A DNA stretch of 64,000 nt from NCBI GenBank assembly GCA_938024995.1, contig CALJDU010000076.1, positions 1 through 64,000 on the forward strand, in the 5' to 3' direction. A program made the translations under genes and the position numbers. Position 1 is the stretch's first letter. Every line of letters starts with the position of its first letter. This document shows positions 1-8,273 of the stretch, piece by piece. The notes under the pieces are model-generated. The model saw only the letters and a program-made list of their open reading frames with translations, was not told the origin of the DNA and searched no databases. The DNA comes from an uncultured bacterium (GTDB taxonomy: Bacteria > Myxococcota_A > Polyangia > Polyangiales > Houyiibacteriaceae).

Positions 1-188
1 GCCGGGCCTTGGTAGTTGTTCTGCATCGAGAGCACCGTCTTGGTGCCGTCGCGCATCATCACGACCATGGTCGCGTCGTTGTAGAGCGACTGGTCGGCGC
101 CGCTCACATAGAAGCCGCAGAAGGCGTGAGCAGAGGAGGTCGCGAGACTGAGCGCGAGGACGAGCGAAGGAGTGAGTACGTTCTTCAT
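1..188 (-). CDS. DUF2330 family secreted protein, N-terminal part (cut by window edge)
   Basis: The minus strand from 188 reads MKNVLTPSLVLALSLATSSAHA, a Sec signal peptide, followed by FCGFYVSGADQSLYNDATMV and on to the window edge. Only about 62 residues are inside the window. The ATG overlaps the TGA of the upstream DUF2330 gene by 4 bp (ATGA), so translation is probably coupled. The mature N-terminus is almost identical, at both protein and DNA level, to that of the upstream gene, so the two are tandem paralogs. The function of DUF2330 is unknown; family members are exported. The ORF track shows only the opposite-strand shadow (9..383). Confidence 0.85.
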   Translation of the reverse strand, partial: MKNVLTPSLVLALSLATSSAHAFCGFYVSGADQSLYNDATMVVMMRDGTKTVLSMQNNYQGP

Positions 189-1777
189 GAGATTCTCCGG
201 CGGACGATCAACAAAGCGAAGAGCGCGATCGCGGACCCGCCGAGCGCGCCGAGCGGGTCCCCTCCGACCGCGCAACGACTGCACCCTCCTGAGGAGCGCC
301 CTGCGGTTTGCGCTGCGGTCGGTGCTGGCAACGCCGGCGCGGGGGACTGCGCGGTCACGCCGAGCGCCGGCACGTTCTCCTGAACGAAGTTCGCGAGCGG
401 TTGTGCAGCCGGGGCCGCCGCTCCCGCGAGCCGCGGGTTGTTCGCCGCTTGCGTACGGTTGCTCCCGCCGCTCGGCGGTCCGCCCCAGTTGCCGCGACGA
501 GGCTCTTCACACGTCATCTCGCCTTCCCAGGCGTGCAAGATCACGTAGCGACCCTGGAAGTTGTTCGATGAGGACTGCGTCGCTTCGCGCTCCTGAAGCT
601 CACCTTCTCGGTTCGGCGTTCCGCGTCCGCCCACGATCGCGGGCGCCGCACGGAACACCAGATCTTCGCCGAGGTCTTCGCGACCATAGCGATAGTGAAG
701 CCGCGTCAGCACGTATTCGGAACCTCGTCCGAAGAAGGCACCTGGCGCGGGCACATCAGCTTCCGCTTGCCCTCCGGCACCATCGATCACGTCCGCGCCG
801 AGCGTCGCGAGCTCGCCCGGTTGAAGCGGCGTCTGCGGGCACGGATCGCAACTGGTCGCTTGCCAACTGTACTCCGTCACGACGGTGCGCGGGTTCTGCT
901 CCACGACCGCGGAGAAGAGCGACTCATAGAACTCGCCGAAGTTGTCGCGCACGCCGTTGAGCACGCGGATGTTGGTCGGGATGGTGACGTTTTCGTAGTT
1001 GGCGACTTCGTAGCGCTGGTTCTTCGCGAGCACGTGCACGATCACGTCTTGCTTGCCTTGGGCGTTGAGCAGTCCAAGACGAACAGGAAGCGAAAACGTC
1101 TCGCTCTCATAGTGGAAGCGGAGCGGCGAGAGCACCGCGCGGCCGCCCTCGAACGTGACCTTGGTCGGGTCGACCTTGGCGACGAAGAACTTGGTGCCCG
1201 CTTCGACGTAGCCGCGGAGCACGCCCTCGGCGCCGTCCGGGATGTTGTAGTCCTCGGCGCGGAGCCAGGTGTCGAGCCCGGAGCTGTCCTCGGCGCTCAA
1301 GATCACGATGTCGTACTCGCCGACTGAGAACTCGGCCTCGATGGTGACGCCGCCGCCGACCGCGCGCGCGCTCGGTAGAGGCGGCATCGCGGCCGCAGAC
1401 GCCATGTCCATCCCTTCATACTCAGGCTCGACGTAACAAGGGTCCTGCTCCCAGTACTCGACGAGCCGCGGCGCCGCGAGGTTGTCGACGCGCGAGAAGA
1501 TCTCCCGCGGCAAGGTCTTCACGTTCTCTTCCTGCAGTACCACCGGCACCGGCACGATCATCGCGAACGCTTCCGCTGGACCTTGGTAGTTGTTCTGCAT
1601 CGAGAGCACCGTCTTGGTGCCGTCGCGCATCATCACGACCATGGTCGCGTCGTTGTAAAGCGACTGGTCGGCGCCGCTCACGTAGAAGCCACAGAACGCG
1701 TGGGCGACCGGAGCCGTCGCAGAGGAGAGAGTCAGCCCAGCGAACAACACGCCGAGCACCGAGAGAGAGCGCTTCAT
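185..1777 (-). CDS. DUF2330 domain secreted protein with MYXO-CTERM-like tail
   Basis: This is a 530-residue exported protein. I start it at MKRSLSVLG rather than at the ORF-track start because AAGGAG sits just upstream and a clean signal peptide ending near AHA follows. The mature part opens FCGFYVSG and carries the YQGPAEAFAMIVPVP stretch typical of DUF2330. The C-terminus has a Gly/Cys segment (GGCSRCAVGG), one hydrophobic helix and RRR, which resembles the MYXO-CTERM sorting tail of Myxococcota. It is first in a pair with the overlapping paralog downstream. No catalytic motif is visible; an envelope or surface role is inferred from the targeting signals only. Confidence 0.85.
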   Translation of the reverse strand: MKRSLSVLGVLFAGLTLSSATAPVAHAFCGFYVSGADQSLYNDATMVVMMRDGTKTVLSMQNNYQGPAEAFAMIVPVPVVLQEENVKTLPREIFSRVDNLAAPRLVEYWEQDPCYVEPEYEGMDMASAAAMPPLPSARAVGGGVTIEAEFSVGEYDIVILSAEDSSGLDTWLRAEDYNIPDGAEGVLRGYVEAGTKFFVAKVDPTKVTFEGGRAVLSPLRFHYESETFSLPVRLGLLNAQGKQDVIVHVLAKNQRYEVANYENVTIPTNIRVLNGVRDNFGEFYESLFSAVVEQNPRTVVTEYSWQATSCDPCPQTPLQPGELATLGADVIDGAGGQAEADVPAPGAFFGRGSEYVLTRLHYRYGREDLGEDLVFRAAPAIVGGRGTPNREGELQEREATQSSSNNFQGRYVILHAWEGEMTCEEPRRGNWGGPPSGGSNRTQAANNPRLAGAAAPAAQPLANFVQENVPALGVTAQSPAPALPAPTAAQTAGRSSGGCSRCAVGGDPLGALGGSAIALFALLIVRRRIS

Positions 1778-1943
1778 CTTTGCTCCTTGAAAGAAGGAGC
1801 GACTCAGACCACCCCCCAATCTGAAATCTTGGGTGGGAGTCTACCTCACGGGTCGAGTCGAGCGTCAACGCGTGCGCAACGCAGGAAGCCGGCGAGCGGG
1901 ATTCGAGGATCTCCATCGCGCCACGAGCCAGACGTTGCCGCCG

Positions 1944-2840
1944 TCAGCCGGTGCGCAGGCAGTTGTCGAGCTGGTACTCGACGGGAGTGCATGTGCCCGC
2001 GACGATCTGGCGACGGATCGCCTGAAAGCGTTCCCCGACGACCGCCAGACCTAAGCCTTCACACGTTTCGGGGATCGCCTGGCTTCCACTGGTGAACCCA
2101 CCGGTTACGCACTCTGCGGCCTCCGGGTTTGTCGGCTGAAAGTCCTCGAAGCGCGCCACGCCGTCGACGATGTCCGTGATCAACACGCTCCCGCCAACGT
2201 CTTGATAGACGCAGCCCTCACCGCTCAAGGGGAGCTCGGCGCAGACGCCTTCTTCTGTGTTGGTCACCTTGATCCGGACCGATCCGGCCGCGACGAAGTC
2301 CTCTCCGCGCGCCGTGACGTCGACCGTCAGGTAGCCGTCGAGCTCGTCCCAGGCGAGCTGGTTGAGAAACGGACCGCTCACGAACGCCCCTTCGAAGGGC
2401 AGCATCGGGACACGGTCGGTCATCCCTGGGAAGTCCGCGAACATCGCGTAGTCGGCCTCGTGATCGGGATGTGGATCGTTGTTCAACGCGATCTCGAGGC
2501 ACCCGCCGCCAACGCTGCTCGGCAAACGCACGACCGGCTGGATCATCGTCCCGCCTTGGAAGCCCCAGACCCATCCCACCTCTTGGTCTTCGGTGAAGGC
2601 GTTGAAGGTGCCTCCGGTGAGGTCCCCGATCTCGAGCGTGACGGTCGGCGGTCCATCGCTCCCGCGGAACTCGCGACAGTCGGGCGGCTCGTACTCGCTC
2701 GTGTCCAGCGACGCGTCGCTCGCGTCCGCGTTGGTGTCCGTCATGTCCGCGTCGACCGTCGCGGTGTCGTCGTCCCCGCACGCCCCCAACGCGAACACTG
2801 TCAGGCTGAGCATGAACGCGAACTTGGTTTGTACGGCCAT
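1944..2840 (-). CDS. Putative lipoprotein, CGDDD type
   Basis: This 298-residue protein starts at MAVQTKFAF, which puts the signal peptide right at the N-terminus. The ORF-track start would add 29 residues with no signal character. The lipobox is FALGAC, followed by GDDDTATVDADMTDTN, an acidic low-complexity linker. The remaining part is a Cys-containing globular domain of about 250 residues that I do not recognise. It is divergent from the LNS2-domain lipoprotein gene at 3048. Lipoprotein status is well supported; the function is unknown. It shares the Cys-Gly-Asp-Asp start with five other lipoproteins in this window. Confidence 0.8.
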   Translation of the reverse strand: MAVQTKFAFMLSLTVFALGACGDDDTATVDADMTDTNADASDASLDTSEYEPPDCREFRGSDGPPTVTLEIGDLTGGTFNAFTEDQEVGWVWGFQGGTMIQPVVRLPSSVGGGCLEIALNNDPHPDHEADYAMFADFPGMTDRVPMLPFEGAFVSGPFLNQLAWDELDGYLTVDVTARGEDFVAAGSVRIKVTNTEEGVCAELPLSGEGCVYQDVGGSVLITDIVDGVARFEDFQPTNPEAAECVTGGFTSGSQAIPETCEGLGLAVVGERFQAIRRQIVAGTCTPVEYQLDNCLRTG

Positions 2841-2973
2841 GCGCCGAAGGGTGCCAAAACTCCACATGCTTGGGTGTGATTGCAGGCTTGGTGCCACCTT
2901 CAGTTCGCGTTTTCCAACGGGGCGCATTGGTCCGTCGAGAGTGACTAATCGTTCACACTTTGGATTCCAGATC

Positions 2974-2995
2974 TTCGACTTTTGCGAAAAGCGAA
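2974..2995. promoter_or_regulatory. Near-palindrome in divergent intergenic region
   Basis: TTCG-A-CTTTT-GCG-AAAAG-CGAA is an inverted repeat with a perfect 13-bp core (CTTTTGCGAAAAG, 2979-2991) and one extra A in the left arm. It lies in the roughly 207-bp gap between two divergent lipoprotein genes, in locally AT-richer sequence. This is a plausible operator. It is not a sensible terminator because no transcript ends here. No regulator is assigned. Confidence 0.3.
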
Positions 2996-3047
2996 GTGAT
3001 TTCAGCGCTGGATATCACTGGTACGGACGGTGCTAGGTCCCCGCCCC

Positions 3048-4031
3048 ATGAACACGCTGAAGAGTCTGACGTTCGTTTCGCTTCTCGCGGTGACCGCTTG
3101 TGGTCCGCGGATCACGGTCAACCTCCCGCCCACCACCTCGACCCAGGTCACGCCCGTCGCACCGCTCTGCGGTCTCGCGCTCGGGGAGGTCACGCCTTGG
3201 AACCACTCTGTGCGCGCCGGCTTCGCGACAGAGATGGGCGGCGCGCACCACAGCTCGCAAGGCTCGATCGCGATCGCAAACGAAGCGTACGTGGTCGAAG
3301 GCAAGTTCGCGTACGGCGCGGTGAGTAAAGATCTCGAAGGCGAACACATCCGCGCGTTCTTGCGCACCGGCGAGTGCAGCTATGAGGAGGTCGGGTTCGG
3401 GACGACGGATAGCGACGGTCGCGTGTCGATCGAAATGGAACCGCGTGATCCCGGGACCTACGAATACGTGCTCGTCGTCGCCGGCGATCACACGATCGCG
3501 CGGAGCACCGCGACCTTGCTTGCCCGCGGTGCGCAGATCGCGGTCTTCGACATCGACGGAACGCTGACGACCGATGACGGCGAGGTCTTCGAAGAGGTGC
3601 TCTTGAACGGCACACCCGAGATGCACGACGGCGCAGTCGGCGTGGTCGAACACTATGTCGCCAATGGCGTGCAGCCGATCTACGTGACGGGCCGGACCTA
3701 CCACCTGACCGGTAAGACGCTCGCTTGGCTCGAAGGCCGCGGCTTCCCCGCCGGTTCCCTGCACACGACCGACAGCATCGGCGACGCGTTGCCGGGCGAT
3801 GAGGTCGAGGCCTACAAGCTCGCGTTCTTGGAGAGCCTCAAGGCGCTCGACCTCGAGATCGTTGCCGCCTACGGCAACGCCTCAAGCGACGTGTGTGCCT
3901 ACGCGCGAGCGGGCGTGGCATCTGACGCGACGTTCATCATCGGCGAGAACGCCGGGACCGCGTGCGAAGGCTTCGATGCGTCACAACCCGTGATGAGCTA
4001 CCCAACGCACCTCGAGGGACTCACGCGATGA
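3048..4031 (+). CDS. Lipoprotein with LNS2/lipin-like HAD phosphatase domain
   Basis: This 327-residue lipoprotein starts at MNTLKSLTF; the GTG at 3030 only adds six residues before the signal peptide. The lipobox is LAVTAC. After a beta-rich N-terminal region of about 150 residues, a HAD-type domain begins at AVFDIDGTLTTDDG (the DxDGT nucleophile motif) and continues with IYVTGR, the motif II of LNS2/lipin-like proteins. Lipins dephosphorylate phosphatidate; whether this exported protein has a lipid substrate is inference. The stop codon overlaps the next gene by 4 bp (ATGA), suggesting an operon. Confidence 0.8.
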   Translation: MNTLKSLTFVSLLAVTACGPRITVNLPPTTSTQVTPVAPLCGLALGEVTPWNHSVRAGFATEMGGAHHSSQGSIAIANEAYVVEGKFAYGAVSKDLEGEHIRAFLRTGECSYEEVGFGTTDSDGRVSIEMEPRDPGTYEYVLVVAGDHTIARSTATLLARGAQIAVFDIDGTLTTDDGEVFEEVLLNGTPEMHDGAVGVVEHYVANGVQPIYVTGRTYHLTGKTLAWLEGRGFPAGSLHTTDSIGDALPGDEVEAYKLAFLESLKALDLEIVAAYGNASSDVCAYARAGVASDATFIIGENAGTACEGFDASQPVMSYPTHLEGLTR

Positions 4032-4597
4032 ACCCGTCCATCACTCTGGCTTTGGATGGAGCTTCTAACTTGGCATTTCACGACACACAGCCCGGGTCCG
4101 CGATCACGCGAACCGTCGGGCTCGTCGCCGTCGTCTTCTTTGCTCTGATCCTCGCGACGCCCGAGAGCGCGCTCGCCTGGAGCTCGGGACCGCGATCGTC
4201 TGGCTCAAGTCGATCGAGCTCGAGCTCCGGGATCGATGACGACATCAAGCTGTACCTCGTCCTCGCGGCGATCCCGCTCCTCGTCACCGTCGGCGGGATC
4301 GTGGTGGACCGGGACCTCATCCAAGGAAGGTTCGGAACGTCCGAAGGCGTCAACTACGGTTTCAGCATCGCCAACCTCATGCTCGGCGCGGGTGTGTTGG
4401 GCTACGGGATCAAGCAACGGGAGCCGCTCTTCATCCTGCTCGGGGCGTTGCCCTTCGTGGTCGGCCTGATCGGACTGATCGCGACGCCGATACGGGAGGC
4501 GCAACGACGAGATCGCGAAGACCCTGGAGACATCACAGCGCCGTTGCGATCGGGTTCGCGCGCGGGTCTCGGTTGGACCTTCGCGCTTGGGTCCTGA
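4028..4597 (+). CDS. Small multi-pass membrane protein
   Basis: This 189-residue protein starts with the ATG that overlaps the upstream stop (ATGA). The earlier in-frame ATG at 3962 lies inside the upstream gene. It has a hydrophobic segment near residue 35-50 followed by a Ser-rich stretch (SSGSSRSSSSSG). Further hydrophobic helices (LYLVLAAIPLLVTVGGIVV, NLMLGAGVLGYG, LFILLGALPFVVGLIGLI) precede a polar C-terminus. No family was recognised. Coupling to the LNS2 lipoprotein suggests a shared envelope role. Confidence 0.75.
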   Translation: MNPSITLALDGASNLAFHDTQPGSAITRTVGLVAVVFFALILATPESALAWSSGPRSSGSSRSSSSSGIDDDIKLYLVLAAIPLLVTVGGIVVDRDLIQGRFGTSEGVNYGFSIANLMLGAGVLGYGIKQREPLFILLGALPFVVGLIGLIATPIREAQRRDREDPGDITAPLRSGSRAGLGWTFALGS

Positions 4598-4613
4598 GCT
4601 CTTTGGTCGAGGA

Positions 4614-4698
4614 GTTCAGAGAAGCCCCGCTCAGAAGCCCAGCTCAGAAGCCCAGCTCTCAAGCCCCGTTCAGAAGCCCCGCTCAGAAGCCCAGCTCA
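4614..4698. repeat. 13-bp tandem repeat (about six copies)
   Basis: Units of GCTCAGAAGCCCA with small changes run head to tail between two convergent genes. Clear copies are at 4629-4641, 4642-4654, 4655-4667, 4668-4680 and 4681-4693, with a degenerate copy before. The last copy carries the 3' end and TGA of the minus-strand gene ending at 4683, so the array looks like slippage-driven copies of that gene's tail. Confidence 0.85.
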
Positions 4699-5147
4699 AT
4701 GCCCTCGTCAGACAACCGCTTACGCGCGGCCTCCGCTTTGATCGCGGGCTTGATCGCGAACGCGCAGAAGAGCGTCGCGAGCATCAAGGTGGCGGGCGCC
4801 AAGAAGGCGAGGCACGAGATGATTCCGCGGCTGAATCCGTAAATGGCCCACGCGAGCAGCAGCACAACCGAGACCCCAGCCACCGCGGCGCTCGCGAGCG
4901 TCGCGATCCGGCGCGCGCGGTAGAGACGCGTCGCGAGGAGGATCAGCGTCACACCAACGATGATCCACACGTAGGGAATCGCGTTCATCGCGGCGACCCG
5001 AAAGTTGAGCTCGAGGAGCTGCGCGCCGAGCAGCGCGGTGAGCAATCCGCCGATCGCGGTGATCGCCGAAGCGCCGCGGTTGAGCGAAGTACCGTTGACG
5101 ATCAAGGCGTCTTCTTCCGCCGCCGGAAGCGCTTCGTTCCCCTCCAT
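4683..5147 (-). CDS. Four-helix membrane protein
   Basis: This 154-residue protein has four predicted transmembrane helices: AITAIGGLLTALLGAQLL, IPYVWIIVGVTLILLAT, ASAAVAGVSVVLLLAWAIYG and CLAFLAPATLMLATLFCAF. The N-terminus is acidic and the C-terminus is basic then acidic. The stop codon lies inside the last unit of a 13-bp tandem repeat, so C-terminal length may vary between strains. It is divergent from the gene at 5230. No family was recognised; the ORF is real given its composition and clean membrane topology. Confidence 0.75.
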   Translation of the reverse strand: MEGNEALPAAEEDALIVNGTSLNRGASAITAIGGLLTALLGAQLLELNFRVAAMNAIPYVWIIVGVTLILLATRLYRARRIATLASAAVAGVSVVLLLAWAIYGFSRGIISCLAFLAPATLMLATLFCAFAIKPAIKAEAARKRLSDEGIELGF

Positions 5148-5229
5148 GCATCGTCGGTATCACGTCGCGTCCGCTGCGAGCAACGCGACACGGGTTGTGG
5201 TTCCGCAGAACTTGCGGCAACACCAGCCC

Positions 5230-7077
5230 ATGCTCACGTCGCGCGCGAAATGGGTGCTCTTCGAAATCGCGATCGCGGGCGGTGAGCGATCGGCTCGGGC
5301 GATGGCGCAAGCTAAGATCGATCCGCTTCTTCGGGCGGCCGTTCGAAAGCGCGTCGCGGTCATGTACGCGGACGGCGAGAGCCTGACCCGCGTGAGCGAT
5401 GTCGCGCACGTCGCGAAGCTCGCTTGGCTGCACGCGGAACAGGCGCCGGTGATTGATCCAGACGACGTCGCGGCGGTCTCGACGCTCTTCGCCGACCAGG
5501 CCCCGCGCGCCAAAGAGCCTCCCGCGCGCGCCCCGTCGCTCGCCCTGGGCGCCGTGGTGATCGCGAGCTCGCTGATGCTCTCCGGTGCGTTGGTCTGGTC
5601 GCTGTGGCCCAAGCGCGACCTGCACCCGCGCGCGGAGCGAACGGAAGCGGCGTTTGTGGAAGGCGGCCGACCGGAAGAGAGCGGCGCCGCGGTCCGCGCG
5701 ATCTTCACCGACGCGCTCCCGCTCTGGGTCGCGGCGCTCCAAGGTCGAGGCGATCTGGACGCGGCGCGTGAGGCGCTGATGCAGGAGAGCGAGCGCGCCC
5801 TGGGAGCGGAGATCACCAGCTACCTCCGCGCGGTCGTTGCGCAGTCCGAAGAACAAGTCCGGACGCGTCTCCTCGCGGCACAGAGTCACCTCGCCGCGGT
5901 CGAAGCGTTCAACGCCTCTTTGCGACGCGCGGGCATCGGCTACTACGTGGACGCCGAGGTCTACGGACAGCACGGCGCCACGAACGCGATCCGGTTTTCG
6001 CTCGCGTCGTTCGAGGTACTGGAGGTCACGCCCTACGAAGCGCTGGGCGATACGGAAGCGGGCGAGGAGAGCGAGACCGTTCGCGCGCTGGTCATCCGCC
6101 GCGTCGACCCCCACGGTCAGCCGCTCGGGCTGCTCGGCTTCACGCGGCCCTACATCACGGACGCGCTCGTTTTGGAGGAACGCATCGAGGAGTTCTTGGT
6201 GGACCCGGTGCTTCCCTCCGCGGCGCCGAACGCGCGCCTCTCGTTGTTTGACGAAGACACGCGGGAGGCGCCGTACGCGGTCGCGGTCGAAACGGTCGCG
6301 GCAGAAGATGTGCGCAACGAGCTCGCGCGCCTGGCGCTCGGCGTGAACGAATTGCGCGCGCTAGCGGAACCGCTTCAAACGCGGCTTGAGCTGGTCCGCG
6401 GTTGGAAGACGACGCTCGCGCGAACCGGCACGACCATTGTGCTGCCCGGCGCGTACGACATGGACGTCTCGCGGTACGCGGGTCTGCGAGGTCAGGTGCT
6501 CAACGGGGAGTGGGCCGCGTTTGAGCGCGCTCAAGACGCGCTTGATCAAGACGCCGTTCGCGCGACCTACGCGACCCTCGCGCGCGCCTATCGACGATCG
6601 ATCGAGCAGCACGAGGTGCAGCATCGCCTCGACTTCATACGTGGGCCCCTCCCGATGCCCGAGGCGCTCGTGACGCTCACGGGGCCACGGATGCGGGGCC
6701 AAGCGGGCGACCAGCAGGAGAACAAGCGCGCGATCACCGCGGTTCGCGAGCTGAGCGCGTACCTGAGCGAGCTCGCGCGGTCTCGCACGCTCACGAAGCT
6801 CAACCTCGTGCATCTCGTGCGCTTCGCGCTTCACCCCACCCAACACGGGAGCCCGGAAATGGCCGCCGCGCTGGTGATCTTCCAAGCGCTCGCGAAGGAG
6901 CTGGGGAGCGAGCCCAGCGCGTTTGTGGTCGCGCATCAGATCGATCGCGAAGCGGTCGCCGCGGCCTTTATGGCGATCCGAGAAAACGAGGCCGAGGAGA
7001 TTCGGGCCGCGGCAAACCGCGTCTACGCGTCGCTCTTCTCCCGTGAGCTGAGACCGCTCCGCCTCGTCGCGCGATAG
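5230..7077 (+). CDS. Large single-pass membrane protein of unknown function
   Basis: I start this at MLTSRAKWV because the ORF-track start would run over the 5' end of the opposite gene. The protein is 615 residues long. A cytoplasmic N-terminus of about 110 residues is followed by one helix (LALGAVVIASSLMLSGALVW) and a long, mostly helical, charged extracytoplasmic part of about 470 residues rich in Arg and Glu. A HEVQHRLDF sequence near the middle of that part is not a clear metalloprotease motif. No family was recognised. The start is uncertain, with no strong ribosome binding site and possible TTG or GTG alternatives. Confidence 0.75.
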   Translation: MLTSRAKWVLFEIAIAGGERSARAMAQAKIDPLLRAAVRKRVAVMYADGESLTRVSDVAHVAKLAWLHAEQAPVIDPDDVAAVSTLFADQAPRAKEPPARAPSLALGAVVIASSLMLSGALVWSLWPKRDLHPRAERTEAAFVEGGRPEESGAAVRAIFTDALPLWVAALQGRGDLDAAREALMQESERALGAEITSYLRAVVAQSEEQVRTRLLAAQSHLAAVEAFNASLRRAGIGYYVDAEVYGQHGATNAIRFSLASFEVLEVTPYEALGDTEAGEESETVRALVIRRVDPHGQPLGLLGFTRPYITDALVLEERIEEFLVDPVLPSAAPNARLSLFDEDTREAPYAVAVETVAAEDVRNELARLALGVNELRALAEPLQTRLELVRGWKTTLARTGTTIVLPGAYDMDVSRYAGLRGQVLNGEWAAFERAQDALDQDAVRATYATLARAYRRSIEQHEVQHRLDFIRGPLPMPEALVTLTGPRMRGQAGDQQENKRAITAVRELSAYLSELARSRTLTKLNLVHLVRFALHPTQHGSPEMAAALVIFQALAKELGSEPSAFVVAHQIDREAVAAAFMAIRENEAEEIRAAANRVYASLFSRELRPLRLVAR

Positions 7078-7106
7078 AGGTCGACGCGGGTGCGCGCAAG
7101 TGGTGC

Positions 7107-7190
7107 GCGCGGCTGGTTCAAGCGCGGCTTGTTCGGGCGCGGCTTTGTGGGGAGGCGCGGCTTTGTTGGGACGCGCGGCTTTGTTGGGAG
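7107..7190. repeat. 15/18-bp tandem repeat
   Basis: Two 15-bp units (GCGCGGCTGGTTCAA, GCGCGGCTTGTTCGG) are followed by three 18-bp units of GCGCGGCTTTGTTGGGAG type (7137-7154, 7155-7172, 7173-7190). The array fills most of the 200-bp gap after the gene ending at 7077 and before the DUF2256 gene. The 60-residue ORF at 7100 is a translation of this repeat and is not called. Confidence 0.85.
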
Positions 7191-7278
7191 GTGCGCGGTC
7201 CCTTTTGGACGTTTCTCTTCCGTATTCTTGTTCGCGCGAGTTGACGCCTTCGCCCCGTGACCCTCGCCCCTCGGTGGG

Positions 7279-7455
7279 ATGAAGAAGTCAGACCTTCCAA
7301 CGAAAACATGCCCGGTCTGTGACCGACCGTTCGCGTGGCGTAGGAAGTGGAAGAACGTCTGGCCGGACGTGATCTATTGCTCTGAGCGGTGTCGACGCTC
7401 GAAGCGAACACTTCCTCGAAGGACACCCACGAAGGACACCCACGAAGGACCCTGA
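7279..7455 (+). CDS. DUF2256 small zinc-ribbon-like protein
   Basis: This 58-residue gene is missing from the ORF track because it is below the length cut-off. It reads MKKSDLPTKTCPVCDRPFAW, then RRKWKNVWPDVIYCSERCR. The CPVC...CSERC spacing and the RPFAWRRKW block match the DUF2256 family, small proteins presumed to bind one zinc. The function of DUF2256 is unknown. The C-terminal 15 residues come from a 13-bp repeat and depart from the family's usual short end. The gene stands alone between a repeat array and a lipoprotein gene. Confidence 0.85.
   Translation: MKKSDLPTKTCPVCDRPFAWRRKWKNVWPDVIYCSERCRRSKRTLPRRTPTKDTHEGP
7418..7450. repeat. 13-bp tandem repeat at the DUF2256 3' end
   Basis: GAAGGACACCCAC is present twice exactly (7418-7430, 7431-7443), then partially (7444-7450). 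Since 13 is not a multiple of three, each added unit shifts the frame of the gene's tail. Confidence 0.85.
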
Positions 7456-7616
7456 GCTCACTGTTTCACGGTGCGCGAGTGTCGGAAGAGCCGTTCCTCG
7501 TAGCGTCGAACGTCGTGCGACGATCACCAACAGCATGGCGTTCGCTCGGCTTCCAAGGCACGTCCGTCTTGGCCAGTCTGCTCGCGCGCGTTAGCGTTCC
7601 GGGAAGGGGAGGCTTG

Positions 7617-8270
7617 ATGAAGCACTGGTTGATCATGATCGCGGTTATCGCCGCACTCGGATGTGGCGATGACGACAGTGGCGGCGACGCTGGAACGGAC
7701 ACCGGCACGGGGATGGATACGGGCGGCGCTGACACCAGCGGTACCGACACTGGCAGCGGTGCGTTGACCGCGTGCGAAGGCGAGCAGCTCTACTTGCGCG
7801 TGACGGCCAACGACGGCGACCGCGACTATGTCATCAGCGCAAACGAAGCGGACACAGCGGGCTTCTCGGTTTCGGGAACGGACATCTTTACGCTCAACAT
7901 CATCTACGCGGACCCGCTCGACGAGTTCCGCACGGCCGCGATGTCCTTGAGCCACGAGATGGGCGATCCGCCAAGCGCGGGCGAGACCTCCTCGCTCAAC
8001 GGTTCCGGCACGCTCGGCCTGGGTGATGAAGACGGCGCGACGACGATCTCGATGAACTGTCGTTTCGAGCCGATCGGGAGCGCCGGGAGCGCGACCATCG
8101 ACGAGGTCGCCTACACCGAACCCGATGCGCTGGGAGCCTCCAACACATCGATCATTCGTGGCTCGATGACGTTGACCGGAGAGTGCGCGGTCAGCCGCGA
8201 AGCGATGCCCGCGGAGCTCGAGGAGATCACGATGAACATCGAGTTCTGTCTCGACGGGCAGAAGTTGTAG
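7617..8270 (+). CDS. Putative lipoprotein, CGDDD type
   Basis: This 217-residue protein starts at MKHWLIMIAVIAAL, preceded by AGGGGAGG at good spacing; the 5' extension in the ORF track is not used. The lipobox is AALGC, then GDDDSGGDAGTDTG and a Thr/Gly/Asp linker to about residue 45. The globular part of about 170 residues has beta character and Cys residues (NCRFEPIG, TGECAVS, IEFCLDG). No domain was recognised. A surface or periplasmic lipoprotein is likely; the function is unknown. Confidence 0.8.
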   Translation: MKHWLIMIAVIAALGCGDDDSGGDAGTDTGTGMDTGGADTSGTDTGSGALTACEGEQLYLRVTANDGDRDYVISANEADTAGFSVSGTDIFTLNIIYADPLDEFRTAAMSLSHEMGDPPSAGETSSLNGSGTLGLGDEDGATTISMNCRFEPIGSAGSATIDEVAYTEPDALGASNTSIIRGSMTLTGECAVSREAMPAELEEITMNIEFCLDGQKL

Positions 8271-8273
8271 CCG

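Noticed and set aside
4720-6114. Minus-strand ORF of 464 residues
   Set aside because: Shadow of the genes at 4683 and 5230, with repetitive Arg/Asp composition.
7100-7282. 60-residue plus-strand ORF
   Set aside because: Encoded by the 15/18-bp tandem repeat and without ribosome binding site.
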